From: Mesodorylaimus sp. YZB2_4
Lineage: Eukaryota > Nematoda > Enoplea > Dorylaimida > Dorylaimidae
DNA length: 64,000 nucleotides
NCBI GenBank assembly: GCA_030248295.1
Contig: JASANH010000446.1
Coordinates: forward strand, 62,001 to 126,000
Direction of reading: 5' to 3'
The notes under the pieces were generated by a model. It saw only the letters and a program-made list of their open reading frames with translations, was not told the DNA's origin and did no database searches. The position numbers and the translations under genes were made by a program. Positions 35,537-45,419 of this stretch are shown here, piece by piece. Positions within the stretch are counted from its first letter, which is position 1. Each line of letters starts with the position of its first letter.

Positions 35537-36307
35537 TTACACTTTGTGATCTTCTGTTAACGGTGAACTCGTATGAGTAACCGTGTCGGGCCTGGCTGCC
35601 TCAGTCTCCATATTTGTATCACTGATTGTTCTTGTAGCTGTTTCGTAATTCGGTGGCACTACTAGCGTGGTCGCATTGTAGGGTGGGGGTGGGCGGTTGT
35701 GCCGACGCGTAGGCGGTCTCCAATATTGAACCAGAAGTATCCTGGCAGCGGTCAAAGCCTCCATTCGTCTTCGATGTGTGCGAACATGGCGCATGTAAAA
35801 AGCACATCGTCCCAGAATGTAACACGATAGGCATTGGATAATAAACGATACGAAACAGGCAATAAAGCCGGCACTCAACCACGAACCACTTTCGGGCAAG
35901 TGGATCAGCTCAATTATTAGTAGTATGACTGCCATTCCACGCAAAGTCGTGCTCACAATCATCCATCCCAGATCGGCCACAATTAACCCACAACTTTCGT
36001 ATCGTAGACCAGCGTGAAGCAGAAAAGCAAAAAATAAATTAACCACGAATAGACAAATGCCCAGAACCAGAAACCTCGTATCGAATGCCTCCCTCATGCT
36101 CGGATCTGCCCACTTGATCAAGTAGAAGGCTACGAATAGCATCACTTCGACAATGGCTACTGCCGCTTGTCCGATGTTGACCCAACCAGTGGCATCCTTC
36201 ACATGCATCCTGCCACCGCAAGTGTGATACCGAAAGTCAGTCGGGTTGAACTCGGACCATTGATCAGATGAAATCGATTGCAGTCGACGTGCTGGCTCGG
36301 GCGTCAT
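35537..36307 (-). CDS. Four-transmembrane LAPTM/nematode DUF-type protein with PY motifs
   Basis: Intronless 256-residue protein with four predicted membrane segments: around residues 45-66 (QAAVAIVEVMLFVAFYLI), 76-98 (FLVLGICLFVVNLFFAFLL), 106-128 (LIVADLGWMIVSTTLRGMAV) and 140-165 (GFIACFVSFIIQCLSCYILG). A CGGRMHVKDATGW segment precedes the first helix; a Cys plus HVK motif there is typical of the nematode four-pass family related to lysosomal LAPTM proteins. The cytoplasmic tail carries PPPPYNA and PPNYE, matching the PPxY (PY) motif that recruits Nedd4-type WW-domain ubiquitin ligases. A lysosomal or endosomal membrane role is inferred from that family. The start is the first ATG, a few residues upstream of the conserved region. 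Confidence 0.82.
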   Translation of the reverse strand: MTPEPARRLQSISSDQWSEFNPTDFRYHTCGGRMHVKDATGWVNIGQAAVAIVEVMLFVAFYLIKWADPSMREAFDTRFLVLGICLFVVNLFFAFLLHAGLRYESCGLIVADLGWMIVSTTLRGMAVILLIIELIHLPESGSWLSAGFIACFVSFIIQCLSCYILGRCAFYMRHVRTHRRRMEALTAARILLVQYWRPPTRRHNRPPPPYNATTLVVPPNYETATRTISDTNMETEAARPDTVTHTSSPLTEDHKV

Positions 36308-38158
36308 AATGTTGTTACAGCAGCTGCAATTGGTGTCTAATAAAGTAGAAATGACAAGCTACACGCCCTTGCACCTTTTATATGTTTCATGCTCCTTATC
36401 TTCTTATTTTCAGGTGTTGCTAACGGAACTGGAAAAAGCTATTGGGTTAATCGGCTAGTAGGCCGATCGCGCCCTTCTAGATAAGGGCACAGTGAATCCA
36501 GCCGCCGCCCATTCTCCCTTCCTATGCAAACAACGAATCGCATTGCAAAACTCGAGAAGACAACGATAAAGAGTGATGCTTAGGCTATTAACAAGGACGT
36601 CACGGTGTAAAAGTTCACATTAGCTGCGCAGACGAAAGCCTTTTTGTTATGCTGGCAGTGATAGCGACACACCTAGGCAACTTGGGGAAAAGAACTTACT
36701 TTGATTGCTTTCTTCTGATAAATACGTCACATTCTGGGAGAGCCAGTGCGATATCTAGCATTTTTAGCATAACGCACCGTATGCGGAAAATGTCACACGC
36801 GGCTCACTGGTGTCGAGTAGCTGTATTTCCCCATTGGAGTGAACCTTGACCTCGTAGATGGGCCATGCTCTTTTAGAAATTTGTGGTATGGTAGTAACTG
36901 AGGGCTTCGTGAGATTAGGTTCTGGTTGTGATACGATGAACCCGTCATCTGCAGGCACACACAGAAGCATGAAAAGATTTCTCACGCCTCAATTGATGTA
37001 AATCATGCGGGTGATCATGGATCATGATTATCGCAGCCACTCTGAGCAAGGGGCTTTTTCACAATCATCTAGACATCGTGAATTAAGAATGGGCAATATA
37101 ACATACATTGAATAGGACTAAGGATGTCCGTCCTCGACACCTTCTGGCTGGAAGCATCCAACTTCGACTAGGCTGATATTAGGCTTATGTTTAGTCTGGT
37201 GTAAGGTTAGGTTTATGCTGATATGCTGGAATAAGGCTTAAGCTAGCCTTATTCCAGCTTTTTCCTAAGAACCAAACGGCAAAAACGCCTAATCCTCTAC
37301 ATAGGTCATATATTAAACTGATCTACCTGAGCTTAGGTCGCTGACTCATACTGTGGCCCAGAAATGTGTAGGTAACTAATTGGAAGCTTATAGCGTACAG
37401 ACGTAGAGATTTATACAGTATACATCAGGGTTTGAGGGTATTCATTTACTGGTACACTTCCAGTGCGTATGTGTAGACTGCCGGGTATTTCTAGTCATTC
37501 AGGATGACGATATCATGGCAGAATGCTTCATCGTCGATGCTGTTGTTCTTTGAGTTCAGAAGTCTTTTTTCTTGTTGCAGTTTCAAAATTGGACTAAAGC
37601 TTATTATGACGGACCCGTCCGTTTACATATAGCACTTCAAAGTCCACGTCCCTTCCTTGATATCAGTCTCAATCATTTTGTTTCTAGCTTACATCAAAAT
37701 ACACAGCGAAATAACATTACAATCCACAGGATTCGAACTAAATACTTTTCATAATACGCGCCAACTCGAGTAAAAGCAGACTGTACCTGAGCATCAATGG
37801 GCTGCTGCTCTCGTTCCTGTTCCTGCTTTTAGACCACGTTCCTGCGCGCAGGATCGTTCCTGGTCCTGTTCCTGTTCCTGCGATTAGCCCCTCCCGATTT
37901 TGCTTGCAGTTTTTCTATTGATCCGATTTTCCGTTCCATGCGCGCGAGATGTCGATTTGCAAAATCATTTGCGAGTAAAAGCAATTACAGCTAGGTCAGG
38001 ATTTGGTGAGTAGGGTTTCACCGCAGCCGCTTACTGTACATGAAGGGAGACTGCAGAGGCAGAACAGGCAGTTTGTACGCGAGATTCCTCTTGCAATACT
38101 AATCGGAGTTCGTTTTTTTTCAGCCAGAACTTCGAGCATTCGATAGGATTCGCCAAAA
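36308..38158. other. Region with a possible small minus-strand exon and a palindrome
   Basis: Mostly non-coding. On the minus strand, an open stretch 36764-36948 begins after a TGCCTGCAG acceptor-like site and contains SKRAWPIYEVKVHSNGEIQL before a stop. It could be the last exon of a small gene, but no upstream exon was found. A perfect inverted repeat lies at 37225-37258, and TTCCTG-rich simple sequence at about 37808-37882. The selenocysteine lyase promoter is presumably at the right end. Confidence 0.35.
37225..37258. repeat. Perfect 14-bp inverted repeat with 6-base loop
   Basis: GCTGGAATAAGGCT and its exact complement AGCCTTATTCCAGC flank TAAGCT. The surrounding 37170-37250 sequence is rich in degenerate TTAGGCTTA/GGTTAGG units resembling the nematode telomere unit TTAGGC. 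Function unknown; it may be a transposon end or a transcription terminator-like hairpin. Confidence 0.8.
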
Positions 38159-40477
38159 ATGGAAATCTACCTCGACTACAATGGCACGTGTCCGTTGGAC
38201 CCTGAAGTTCGGGAAGCGGTTAGTCAAACCATGGAAACGTTATGGGAAAATCCTAGCAGTCGACGCGGTGGCGGTAAGCTAGCTGGTTTTTTGGCCCATA
38301 GGACAGAGGACAGTAAAATTTAACTTATGATTTTATCAGTTCTCCAACGTCCCTTTTATTTCCAGGCCAAAAGTGCAAAACGGCGGTTGAAAACGCTCGA
38401 CAGGAGATTGCGAAAATGATTAATGCACAGCCCGAAGGTATGCTGAGGAAGCTCTCATTTCACGCTGTTCTAGCAGTCTCCTTTCTTAGAAATCGTGTTT
38501 ACGTCCGGAGGAACCGAGGTGAGCAACTACGGTGTTACGCATCTTTCAAAATACCCGACTGCAATATCTTTGAGGCCAACAATATGGTAATTTATTCGGC
38601 GATTCAAGCCTATCATCAGTTTATATCCTCTCGAGTGATTGATCCCCCTTTCGAAGGCGCCATGGTGAATTTAGATCCAGTTCCGCACATTATTTCGACA
38701 AATATTGAACACGATTCCGTATCGAAAGTATTGGACTTCCTAGAATCGAAACGCTTGTGCCGTAAGTTGTGCCGGATGTGCTAGCAGGGGCATCGTCGAT
38801 TGACTCAGAGGACAAGGTTGTAAAACTAGATGATCACGCAAATTCAAGTTTTGGACCTATTCTGAGTTTCTTCCGTCCCAAGCCATTGACATACTTCTGC
38901 CCCTGATGAGTCAGCCCAACAGCTTCCTGCACGTCTGTTTGTTGCTCCACGTGAAAACGCTAGAGTGCACTGAAGTCATTGAGGGTCTATGCGCACCTGT
39001 AATAACGTTGTGAGTAGGCCACCCGTAATCATAACTGGTAAAACGAACTTGTGGGACTACATTACTAGTGTTCTAACTGGCGGGTTTTTAAAAATAATCC
39101 TGCGCTGTTCCTTACCCCTTCTATGCCCGCAGCTGGCTCTGGCCTTCGAGCTTTTATTGCTCCGTGTTTCAGAAGTCACCAAGCTGCAAGTGGAAGTTCG
39201 GTCGGGTGCCGTCTCGGAGTTTGGAATGGCTGGAGCGATTCGTCCAAATACGTGCTTGATTACTGTCATGTCGGCTAATAACGAGACTGGCGTTGTGCAG
39301 GTGAGGCTAAGGAAATTTGTTTCAGCCTCAAGTTGTTCTCACAACACAAGCTTCTTTTTAGCCAGTGGATGAAATAGTGAATCAGTTAAAAGAAGTGAAT
39401 GAAAAGCGATCCGAACTTTTTCTACCCTTCGTACGCGTGCATACGGACGCTGCTCAGAAGATCGGAAAGCTTCCGGTCAACGTGCGAGAAAAAGGGGACG
39501 GAATTGATTTTTTGACCATTGTTGGCCACAAAGTAAGAAATACGTGGGTGTTTTAAAAATATTTTACCGACTGATGAATTACAGTTTTATGGGACTCGAA
39601 TCGGAGCCTTATTCGTTCGGCGAGGAGTGCCAATTTATCCCATGTTATTTGGTGGCGGACAGGAGAAGTCGATACGACCAGGGTTTGCATTTGTGCTGTT
39701 TACTTCATCCAGTTTTATTGACGTCATTTCTTTCAGGACGGAGAATACCCCTATGATTGTGGGATTGGGAAAAGTATGTACAAAAAGTTTCAAATTTGTC
39801 GTAAGTGCAATTTTTGTATAAAAATAACTACTGTACTTTTAGGCTGCTGAGATTGTTAACTCGAAATTGAAAGAGTTCACGCTACATATGACAGAAATGC
39901 GCGATTATTTGGAGACTTTATTGACTGTAAGGATGCCAAAGTTTTGAAAATTTCGCCCTTTCAAAGTGAGCTACTTTTGCAGGAATCATTCGGAAAAGAA
40001 ATTTTAATCAATTTTAAACGTGTTGATCGATTGCCAAATACGTCGAGTGTTACCTTTAAATGCTTGCCAGGAACTGGTATGCTGTGGAAATGGTTTTTTG
40101 GCTTAAAATTAGCTGATGTGGCTTTGGAAAGCGTCATGTCTTACTATTGGACGTGGCCTATTGTTTTTTTAGTTTTAGCTGCGGACTTATTAGCATCGTG
40201 CAACCGTCTGGTTGCCAGCACGGGGGCTGCGTGTCATTCCGAAAACCCACGGTAAGGAATGAGTTTTTGGTCTCAATCACTTTGTAAACAGTTTATTCTG
40301 TTTAGTCCGTCCGCCGTTTTGTTAGCGTGTGGTCTTTCGGAGGAGTCGGCGATGAGAACCGTGCGATTCAGTGTCGGACGTCAGACGACCTTTCGTGAAC
40401 TTCAGGATGCTGTGAAAGAGATTTGCCAAGTGATCGGGTCGATGGAAAAGACCAGCAATGGTCCGGTTTCTGATTAA
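38159..40477 (+). CDS. scly: Selenocysteine lyase (PLP-dependent, cysteine-desulfurase family)
   Basis: Releases selenium from L-selenocysteine, giving alanine and selenide; PLP-dependent cytosolic enzyme. Exons: 38159-38273, 38366-38437, 38490-38518, 38575-38761, 39173-39300, 39362-39532, 39585-39682, 39737-39773, 39843-39926, 39983-40076, 40173-40251, 40306-40477. All phases agree and give 421 residues (vertebrate SCLY is about 445). Landmarks: N-terminal [61 protein letters not shown], whose Lys (39530-39532) is the Schiff-base lysine; [24 protein letters not shown]; and [12 protein letters not shown], whose Cys (40232-40234) is the catalytic cysteine. The motif order and GAACHS context favour SCLY over NifS/IscS. 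A TTTTTTTTCAG 36 bases before the ATG could be a trans-splice or 5'-UTR intron acceptor. The gene begins about 1.9 kb from its left neighbour and 0.44 kb before the eight-cysteine gene on the same strand. Confidence 0.95.
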
Positions 40478-40918
40478 TTGGCTGTGTATTGGTTAGGGAG
40501 GATCAGTGATACTTCGGGCATTCCGGTTTTTTCGCGCTATAACGGATCTTGATCCCATATGTCCAGCAGGAAGAGGTGTGGCTATGCTTTACTCTTCTGC
40601 TGTAGGCGTGGATGGTGGAGGATTGTTTGTCATTTTGTGATTAATCGTTGTGAAACGCTTGAGAAGGATGAACGAGCAGTGAGCGTCTTCGAGTGGCCTT
40701 CCCATCGAATACAACTTCTCGCTTCAGTTTTTAGTTTTTGTGTGTCGCATTGTGGCACTCGCGAGACTGACGCCGAAAACGATAGCTTGATTTTTTTACG
40801 ATTATTGCTTTCAACATTTGTTAGGCATCTGTCGACCATGCCCCATCACTCGCCCCTTTTTATTTCCTCGTAGGCTTTATTCTTGCCTGGTCAGTGAAGA
40901 ACTTTTGAGCATTCTAAA
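40478..40918. other. Spacer between selenocysteine lyase and eight-cysteine protein gene
   Basis: 440 bases between two plus-strand genes. The plus-strand frame 40559-40873 has no recognisable features. Nothing else seen. Confidence 0.4.
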
Positions 40919-41326
40919 ATGCCTTTTCTAAATCTGGTCCTACTTTTGACCATGGTGGCGTGTTCGAGTCCGAAAGAGGACGATTACAGCCACCATTGCA
41001 TGGCTCTCTCTATTTCATTACCAAGCGAGACATGTCCTCGATTCAGTCGTTGCTGTATTGAAATGTGTAATTCTTTGGGAAAGGGGACGGCCATGGGATG
41101 TAATTTCAAGACTCCTTCGGAACTCGATGCTAAAAAGACTTTTTGCCGATGTCGCGTACTGATCGTGAGTGAAAACACGTCGAAGACACGATCCGAGCCT
41201 GTGAAGATTCCAAAGGATGAAGCCAAGGACTCTTACTCGGTTCCGAGCGGAGAAAGTAATGGGTGTGAGAAAGGGACGTGGAATTGGATGATGCTAGGCA
41301 TGATTGCGGGTATCTACGTGTTCTGA
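40919..41326 (+). CDS. Eight-cysteine secreted protein, probably GPI-anchored (family copy 1)
   Basis: Intronless 135-residue protein. A signal peptide (MPFLNLVLLLTMVACSS) is followed by a cysteine framework C-x11-C-x5-CC-x3-C-x10-C-x14-C-x-C (PRFSRCCIEMC at its core; FCRCRVL at its end), then a Ser/Lys/Glu-rich linker. The end is a hydrophobic C-terminus (WNWMMLGMIAGIYVF), preceded by a small-residue region (GESNGCEKG) that suits a GPI omega site. The same framework, with one-residue differences in two spacers, recurs in the protein at 48105-48479 (-), so this is a real family. I do not recognise it. Role unknown; cell-surface location is inferred. Confidence 0.75.
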   Translation: MPFLNLVLLLTMVACSSPKEDDYSHHCMALSISLPSETCPRFSRCCIEMCNSLGKGTAMGCNFKTPSELDAKKTFCRCRVLIVSENTSKTRSEPVKIPKDEAKDSYSVPSGESNGCEKGTWNWMMLGMIAGIYVF

Positions 41327-41654
41327 ACATGAGCTAAAAGAGTGTCCGTGATCTGTTTTTCATGTGCCTTCCTGTTTATGCATGGTTTAAAACAATGCGT
41401 TTCACTTAGTTGATGTATTTGTAAATGATAGACAAAAAAGGAAGTTTCTATAAAGGAATGTTCGAGGCCTGAACCGACATGCTGTGTACGCGACATAAGA
41501 TCGTACCTAAAGACCTTTCCTTAAAAGGTGGTGCTTTGTCCTGTGATTCTATCTCAAAAAGTTTTATTCTATGTCTCATTGTGAGTAGAACCCCTGAGTT
41601 CTCTGACGAAAACAAGGCCTTCCAATTAACAATTTCAAGCGCCTAATGATCACC

Positions 41655-42330
41655 TCAGAGGCCTCTTAGAAAAACTCCTCGCACTGTGAACGGGACTGTG
41701 GAGGTGGGTCCTGAAAGAGAATAGTCAAATGATTGCACACTGGAGCGCGCATCGACCTTTAGCAGGCACAGGTTGTAACAATGCATTGTGCACAAGGGAG
41801 CTGAAATAGGAAAAATTACGTTTGGCGCCTTGCAATGGGAATGACTAACTTGTAAAGAAAAGAGCACAAGTTCGCAGAAAGAGTTTTGGCCTGAAGAAAA
41901 GCTACTCGTTTGTCTTGCCCTAATGAGCACTGTGTCTTTGATGAATTGTTTCTCTAACGAAGCCTTCCGTTCGATCGAGCCAGACTCGATGATCAGGTCG
42001 CTCACCACCCGAGCCAAATGTCCATTAAAACACTTGATGAGCCGAGTGGCTATGCTAGAATCGAGGACACGAAGGACTAAAGCGAGCAAGAAGACTAATT
42101 CTCTTTCTAGTCTTTCCTCTATTCGTTCTCAAGAGGCATCATTTTTGTGCAGATTCAGAATGACGACACGACCAATGGGGCTAGGGATTGGCCGGTCATC
42201 CGCCCCTCCGAGTTCGTTAGCCGGCCCTTGATCGTTGACATTGGCTAGATATGCTTGAGCAGCTCTTTCGATTCGTCGCACTTCATTGGCTTGTCATAGG
42301 AGGTGGCACGGGCGTGATCCAGTCTCGATA
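41655..42330 (-). CDS. Possible multi-exon gene, family not recognised
   Basis: Several minus-strand stretches look coding but I could not join them with certainty. The upstream stretch (about 42310-42160) reads ANEVRRIERAAQAYLANV and continues DDRPIPSPIGRVVILNL. After an AATTAG acceptor near 42099, a second stretch reads LALVLRVLDSSIATRLIK, ...LARVVSDLIIESGSIERK. A possible donor GTTAGT follows SLQ near 41857. The last stretch reads APLCTMHCYNLCLLKVDARS to a stop at 41655. Charged and hydrophobic residues alternate as in helical proteins. Plus-strand frames across the same bases look like shadows. Boundaries, strand and even the existence of the gene are uncertain. It may share an upstream region with the divergent allatostatin-C-like gene starting at 42461. 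Confidence 0.35.
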
Positions 42331-42460
42331 AGGAACTCGGCGTTTTGACGTTTCTTCTACCCGATCGTCATTCCGAGAGGCGGCTCAGGAGAGGAATAGA
42401 GAGGAAGAAATCATAGAGAGGTCGGAGAGCTCATAGAGAGGAAGAAATTAAAGAAGAAAG

Positions 42461-43128
42461 ATGACGCGTCTCTGTTTCTCGCTTCTTTTCGTGGCAGTTA
42501 TTCTGGCCGTTAGCTATCGGACTAGTGCCACTGCTTTGGACGATTCGACTAATCGGGGCGAAAGTGATGACAACTTGAAGGTACGGAATGACTAACCCCT
42601 TGATAGTACGCTAGTGTGATAGGTTTTCCCTCACGCCTGTTTGAGGGGGCGTACAGATCCAATTTCAGGCCTCGAGTCAGGGTGAGTTCCATGGTCAGGC
42701 CAGGCTAGTTTGGCTGGCATCCCGTAGTCTCCACCTACTGGATGTTTTGGACCAAGCACAACAGAATGGCAAAACTGCTTTCATTTCTACACGCCCTACT
42801 CGCATTCCTCCATTTGCGAAGGACATAACTCTCGGAATACCCACTGCGACACTGGCCCATACTCAGAGTTTCTTGAATTCACTGGGCGATGAGAGCGCTT
42901 GGTTTTTAGGCGGCTGCCTCGATGACGCAACAAGATGGAACGGATCAGCAGTTGGCTAATGAGGAGAAGGAGAAGGAGTTCCCGCAGGCTTTACTCGTCG
43001 ACGCCCGTTCATCGGCCGACAAAGGTAGACTCTTGGGGTCAGCGTTGGCACGTGGTTATCAAATCAAACGCCAACAATATTGGTCAAAATGCCAGCATTC
43101 TCCTTTGACATGCTTGCTGAGAAAGTAG
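42461..43128 (+). CDS. Allatostatin-C-like neuropeptide precursor 1
   Basis: Two exons, 42461-42580 and 42910-43128, with a 329-base phase-0 intron (GTACGG...TTTTTAG), encode 112 residues. Exon 1 is a signal peptide (LCFSLLFVAVILAVSYRTSA) plus a short acidic stretch. Exon 2 carries a propeptide rich in Glu and Gln, then ARGYQIKR and the terminal peptide QQYWSKCQHSPLTCLL followed by RK and stop. Cleavage after KR would expose an N-terminal Gln (able to form pyroglutamate), and carboxypeptidase trimming would remove RK. The Y-W-x-x-C-x6-C motif with S-P-L-T before the second Cys matches the allatostatin-C family (arthropod forms end NPISCF or NAVSCF, are disulphide-closed and often non-amidated). 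An AATAAA sits 25 bases after the stop. The receptor would be a somatostatin/AST-C-type GPCR (family knowledge). Sister gene at 44066. Confidence 0.78.
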
Positions 43129-43152
43129 AAGGGTCGAGCGGTATATACATGG

Positions 43153-43158
43153 AATAAA
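43153..43158 (+). promoter_or_regulatory. Polyadenylation signal AATAAA of allatostatin-C-like gene 1
   Basis: AATAAA begins 25 bases after the TAG stop of the first allatostatin-C-like gene, within GGAATAAAAGG. Its position and exact hexamer fit a functional polyadenylation signal. Confidence 0.6.
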
Positions 43159-43431
43159 AGGCTGTCATCTGCGTACAAACATGTACGCCAAACGTGATTG
43201 TGCATGCGGTACTCGTTCGGGTTGCGTTTGTTGCATACTACGCATATACAGTATGTCTGAATGTCATCGTATATTCTGACAAAAATTGGATAAGCCGGAG
43301 CAGTATGTGTTGACCTACGAAGTACCTTCAAACACACAGTGACTCCCACCATTCTAGTTTTGCGAGCAGCCGAATCCCAGTCTTCGAGTATCCACAGTAC
43401 TCGCTCTACAGTATATCGCATGCGCACATAA

Positions 43432-43518
43432 GAATATTGGTCAAAGTGCCGGCATCTTTCTTTGACGTGCTTCTTGAGCGATTGCACCGAGTGTCCCGCC
43501 GCAACGAAAAATTTTTAA
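43432..43518 (+). pseudogene. Decayed third allatostatin-C-like peptide sequence
   Basis: The plus frame reads EYWSKCRHLSLTCFL, with the same Y-W-x-x-C-x6-C framework and close DNA similarity to the peptide-coding end of gene 1 (43075-43128). A TAA stop sits immediately before the Glu codon. No KR cleavage site, propeptide or signal exon could be found upstream. The frame runs on past the usual end (further cysteines) to a stop at 43516-43518. I read it as a duplicated and decayed peptide exon. Rescue by splicing at ATAAG|AA is formally possible but the site lacks a pyrimidine tract. Confidence 0.6.
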
Positions 43519-44065
43519 GCCTGCTGTGATCAACGAATGTTATTGCATCATAACAATGCCTAAAACGATAGGAGCCACCCACGAGTACTACGTATTTTGT
43601 GAACCACCAACGTTGTCTGTTGTCCATTTTCTGGCCTGGTTCCGTTACGGCGTCTCCATTAATTTAGAATTGGCGCAATCTAGTCTCATCTCCCACAAGC
43701 TGGTATCGTGAGCAAGTATCTCTCGAAATGCTATCATTAGGCCCATTTGGCTCGAACTATGTGACGAATTGCTGCTTGATCAAACCAATTTTCTCCAAGA
43801 AACGAACTGCAGGACACTTTTTAAGTGGCGCTCGGATTTCTCTAAGCAGCAGTGAGGATTATTCTCTGTAACCGTGTGCGTAGTTTGTCACGCATCATTC
43901 TTATCAAGACCTGGCAGGGAGAGGTTGTGTTTTATCCTAAACTCGGGCTTTGCTTCTCTGGCCATGGTTATGCTGATACTTTGAGGAGATGGGTTGGCTG
44001 GCGTTGGGGTGATGAATGAGACGGCTCCCTAAAGTGATCTGTTTTAGGAGAACCTGGATCAAAAG
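43519..44065. other. Spacer between the peptide remnant and allatostatin-C-like gene 2
   Basis: No coding sequence recognised. The minus-strand frames here are antisense shadows of the peptide sequences or chance. The right part presumably holds the promoter of the second peptide gene. Confidence 0.4.
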
Positions 44066-44572
44066 ATGAGTCAAATGCGAGCAACAGCGTGCGTGCTCAT
44101 GACTTGCTTCCTTGTGATCGAGTCACTCACAATTCGAGTCGACAATGGCGGGAAATTAGGCAAGGAGCGATTGCCTCGATTGGTATGTTGTAGGATTTCT
44201 TGTGCGCAACATCGGTAGTACCTTGTGGGCATCAATACGGTCTGTCTTTAGCATAAGTGGTATCGTGGGGCCCCTTACACCAGAAACCGTCCCACGTGCA
44301 CATGCTTAAACTGTAGATCACTTTTTTAGAAGCGTCAAAGCAGGGAGATCGGATTACGCATCCCTGAAGTTCTGATCAGCGAAGCCGGTCTTCCTTTAGC
44401 TTCCAATAGTCTTGGCAACGAGGAAGTAGTTCGTCGTGATCTCTTCCTCAGTCGTATTGCCAACGCAAGACGAGCTCGTCGACGTCAGAGGATGAACAAC
44501 CAGCGATCAGCAGCGGAGAACTACTACTGGAACAAGTGTCAGTATTCGCCCTTGACTTGTCCATTACCCTAA
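44066..44572 (+). CDS. Allatostatin-C-like neuropeptide precursor 2
   Basis: Two exons, 44066-44182 and 44330-44572, with a 147-base phase-0 intron (GTATGT...TTTTTTAG), encode 119 residues. The in-frame Met at 44075 gives an equally good start. Exon 1 is a signal peptide (MRATACVLMTCFLVIESL) and a short spacer. Exon 2 holds an Arg-rich propeptide with a polybasic RARRRQR cleavage region, and ends with YYWNKCQYSPLTCPLP followed directly by the stop. The terminal peptide shares Y-W-x-K-C-Q-x-S-P-L-T-C with precursor 1, has the same C-x6-C ring, and again carries no amidation Gly. The cleavage point is less clear than in precursor 1: after the polybasic run, or at the Arg of NQR nearer the peptide. 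Same strand, same exon structure and 1 kb spacing show tandem duplication. Confidence 0.78.
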
Positions 44573-44819
44573 ACACATTGTGAGGTGATTCTTGATTAAA
44601 GACTTGACATAGTAAAAGCAGGTTCCGTTGAAGAATCAACTTGTCACTTTGTGATGACACATTTGCGAACGAGGTCCTCAAAACAAATTGAAGGTCTTCG
44701 ATCATGTTATTTGCACAGGAAGCATACAAATAGCATCCATAGCTAAGTCTGAGCAACTTATACGAAGTCGTGATTAAAAATAACGCCTACTGGTTCGGTC
44801 CATTGAGCCATGAGTGCCA

Positions 44820-45419
44820 CTAGAAACGGAAATATGGAACAAAAATAACATTGACCAGTGCAAAGATTGTGACCAGACTGAAAGGCAGGTTTATAGTCGG
44901 AGTACCATTGCACAAATCCTTCGAACACTCGCATAATGAAGGGCTGCCATTCGCGTTGCAAGGCGTGTTGTCAGGTGCTTGTCTGAAGACGCTCTTTTTG
45001 CACCCACGGATCGTAAATGTCAATCCTAAATAATGGCAGTTCAAGAAAAGGGAAAAATAATATCTGTGGTGTTAGTGCATACCTTCTACAGCAGCAGTAA
45101 TTTTTACACAAGTATCCTCTCGATCGCAATCCACTTTTAAAGTATTGACAAAATCAGGTTCGCTGGGTGTGTTGCACACGGTCGACACTTCCGGTAGGAC
45201 ATAATAAGTAGAGATGACTTTCTTCGCCAGATTTTTTGCATACTCGTTCGGTTCTTGAGGCAAAGAACTCGTGCACGCGTAGCATTTCACTGCGGCCGCT
45301 GGCAGACAGCACAGAAGCAGAACTGAAAAGAAAATTGAACACTAGAAGATAAAATGGACGACAAAAGAAAAGAGAAAGTTACTCAATAAAAGAGTTGACG
45401 TTCTTATGCCGATCGACAT
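44820..45419 (-). CDS. Ly6/uPAR-type three-finger protein, GPI-anchored
   Basis: Three exons, 45383-45419, 45083-45322 and 44820-45025 (introns of 60 and 57 bases), encode 160 residues. A signal peptide (TSTLLLILLLCCLPAAA) is followed at once by KCYACTSS, the usual LxCYxC start of Ly6 domains. Further cysteines occur at TVCNT, VDCDREDTC, RGCKKS and NTPCNANG, and the closing motif CECSKDLCNG matches the family-defining C-x-C-x4-C-N end. A hydrophobic tail (INLPFSLVTIFALVNVIFVP) then serves as GPI signal. Such proteins act as cell-surface modulators of receptors or channels; the target here is unknown. Convergent with allatostatin-C-like gene 2 (248 bases between stops). Confidence 0.82.

Noticed and set aside
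36764..36985. Minus-strand frame with SKRAWPIYEVKV
   Set aside because: Could be a terminal exon after a TGCCTGCAG acceptor, but no first exon was found and an alternative frame from the same acceptor is equally open.
43059..43487. 142-codon minus-strand frame containing repeated HFDQY
   Set aside because: The repeated HFDQY is the antisense of the YWSK(C) codons of the allatostatin-C-like peptides; the plus strand has the signal peptide, dibasic site and splice sites.
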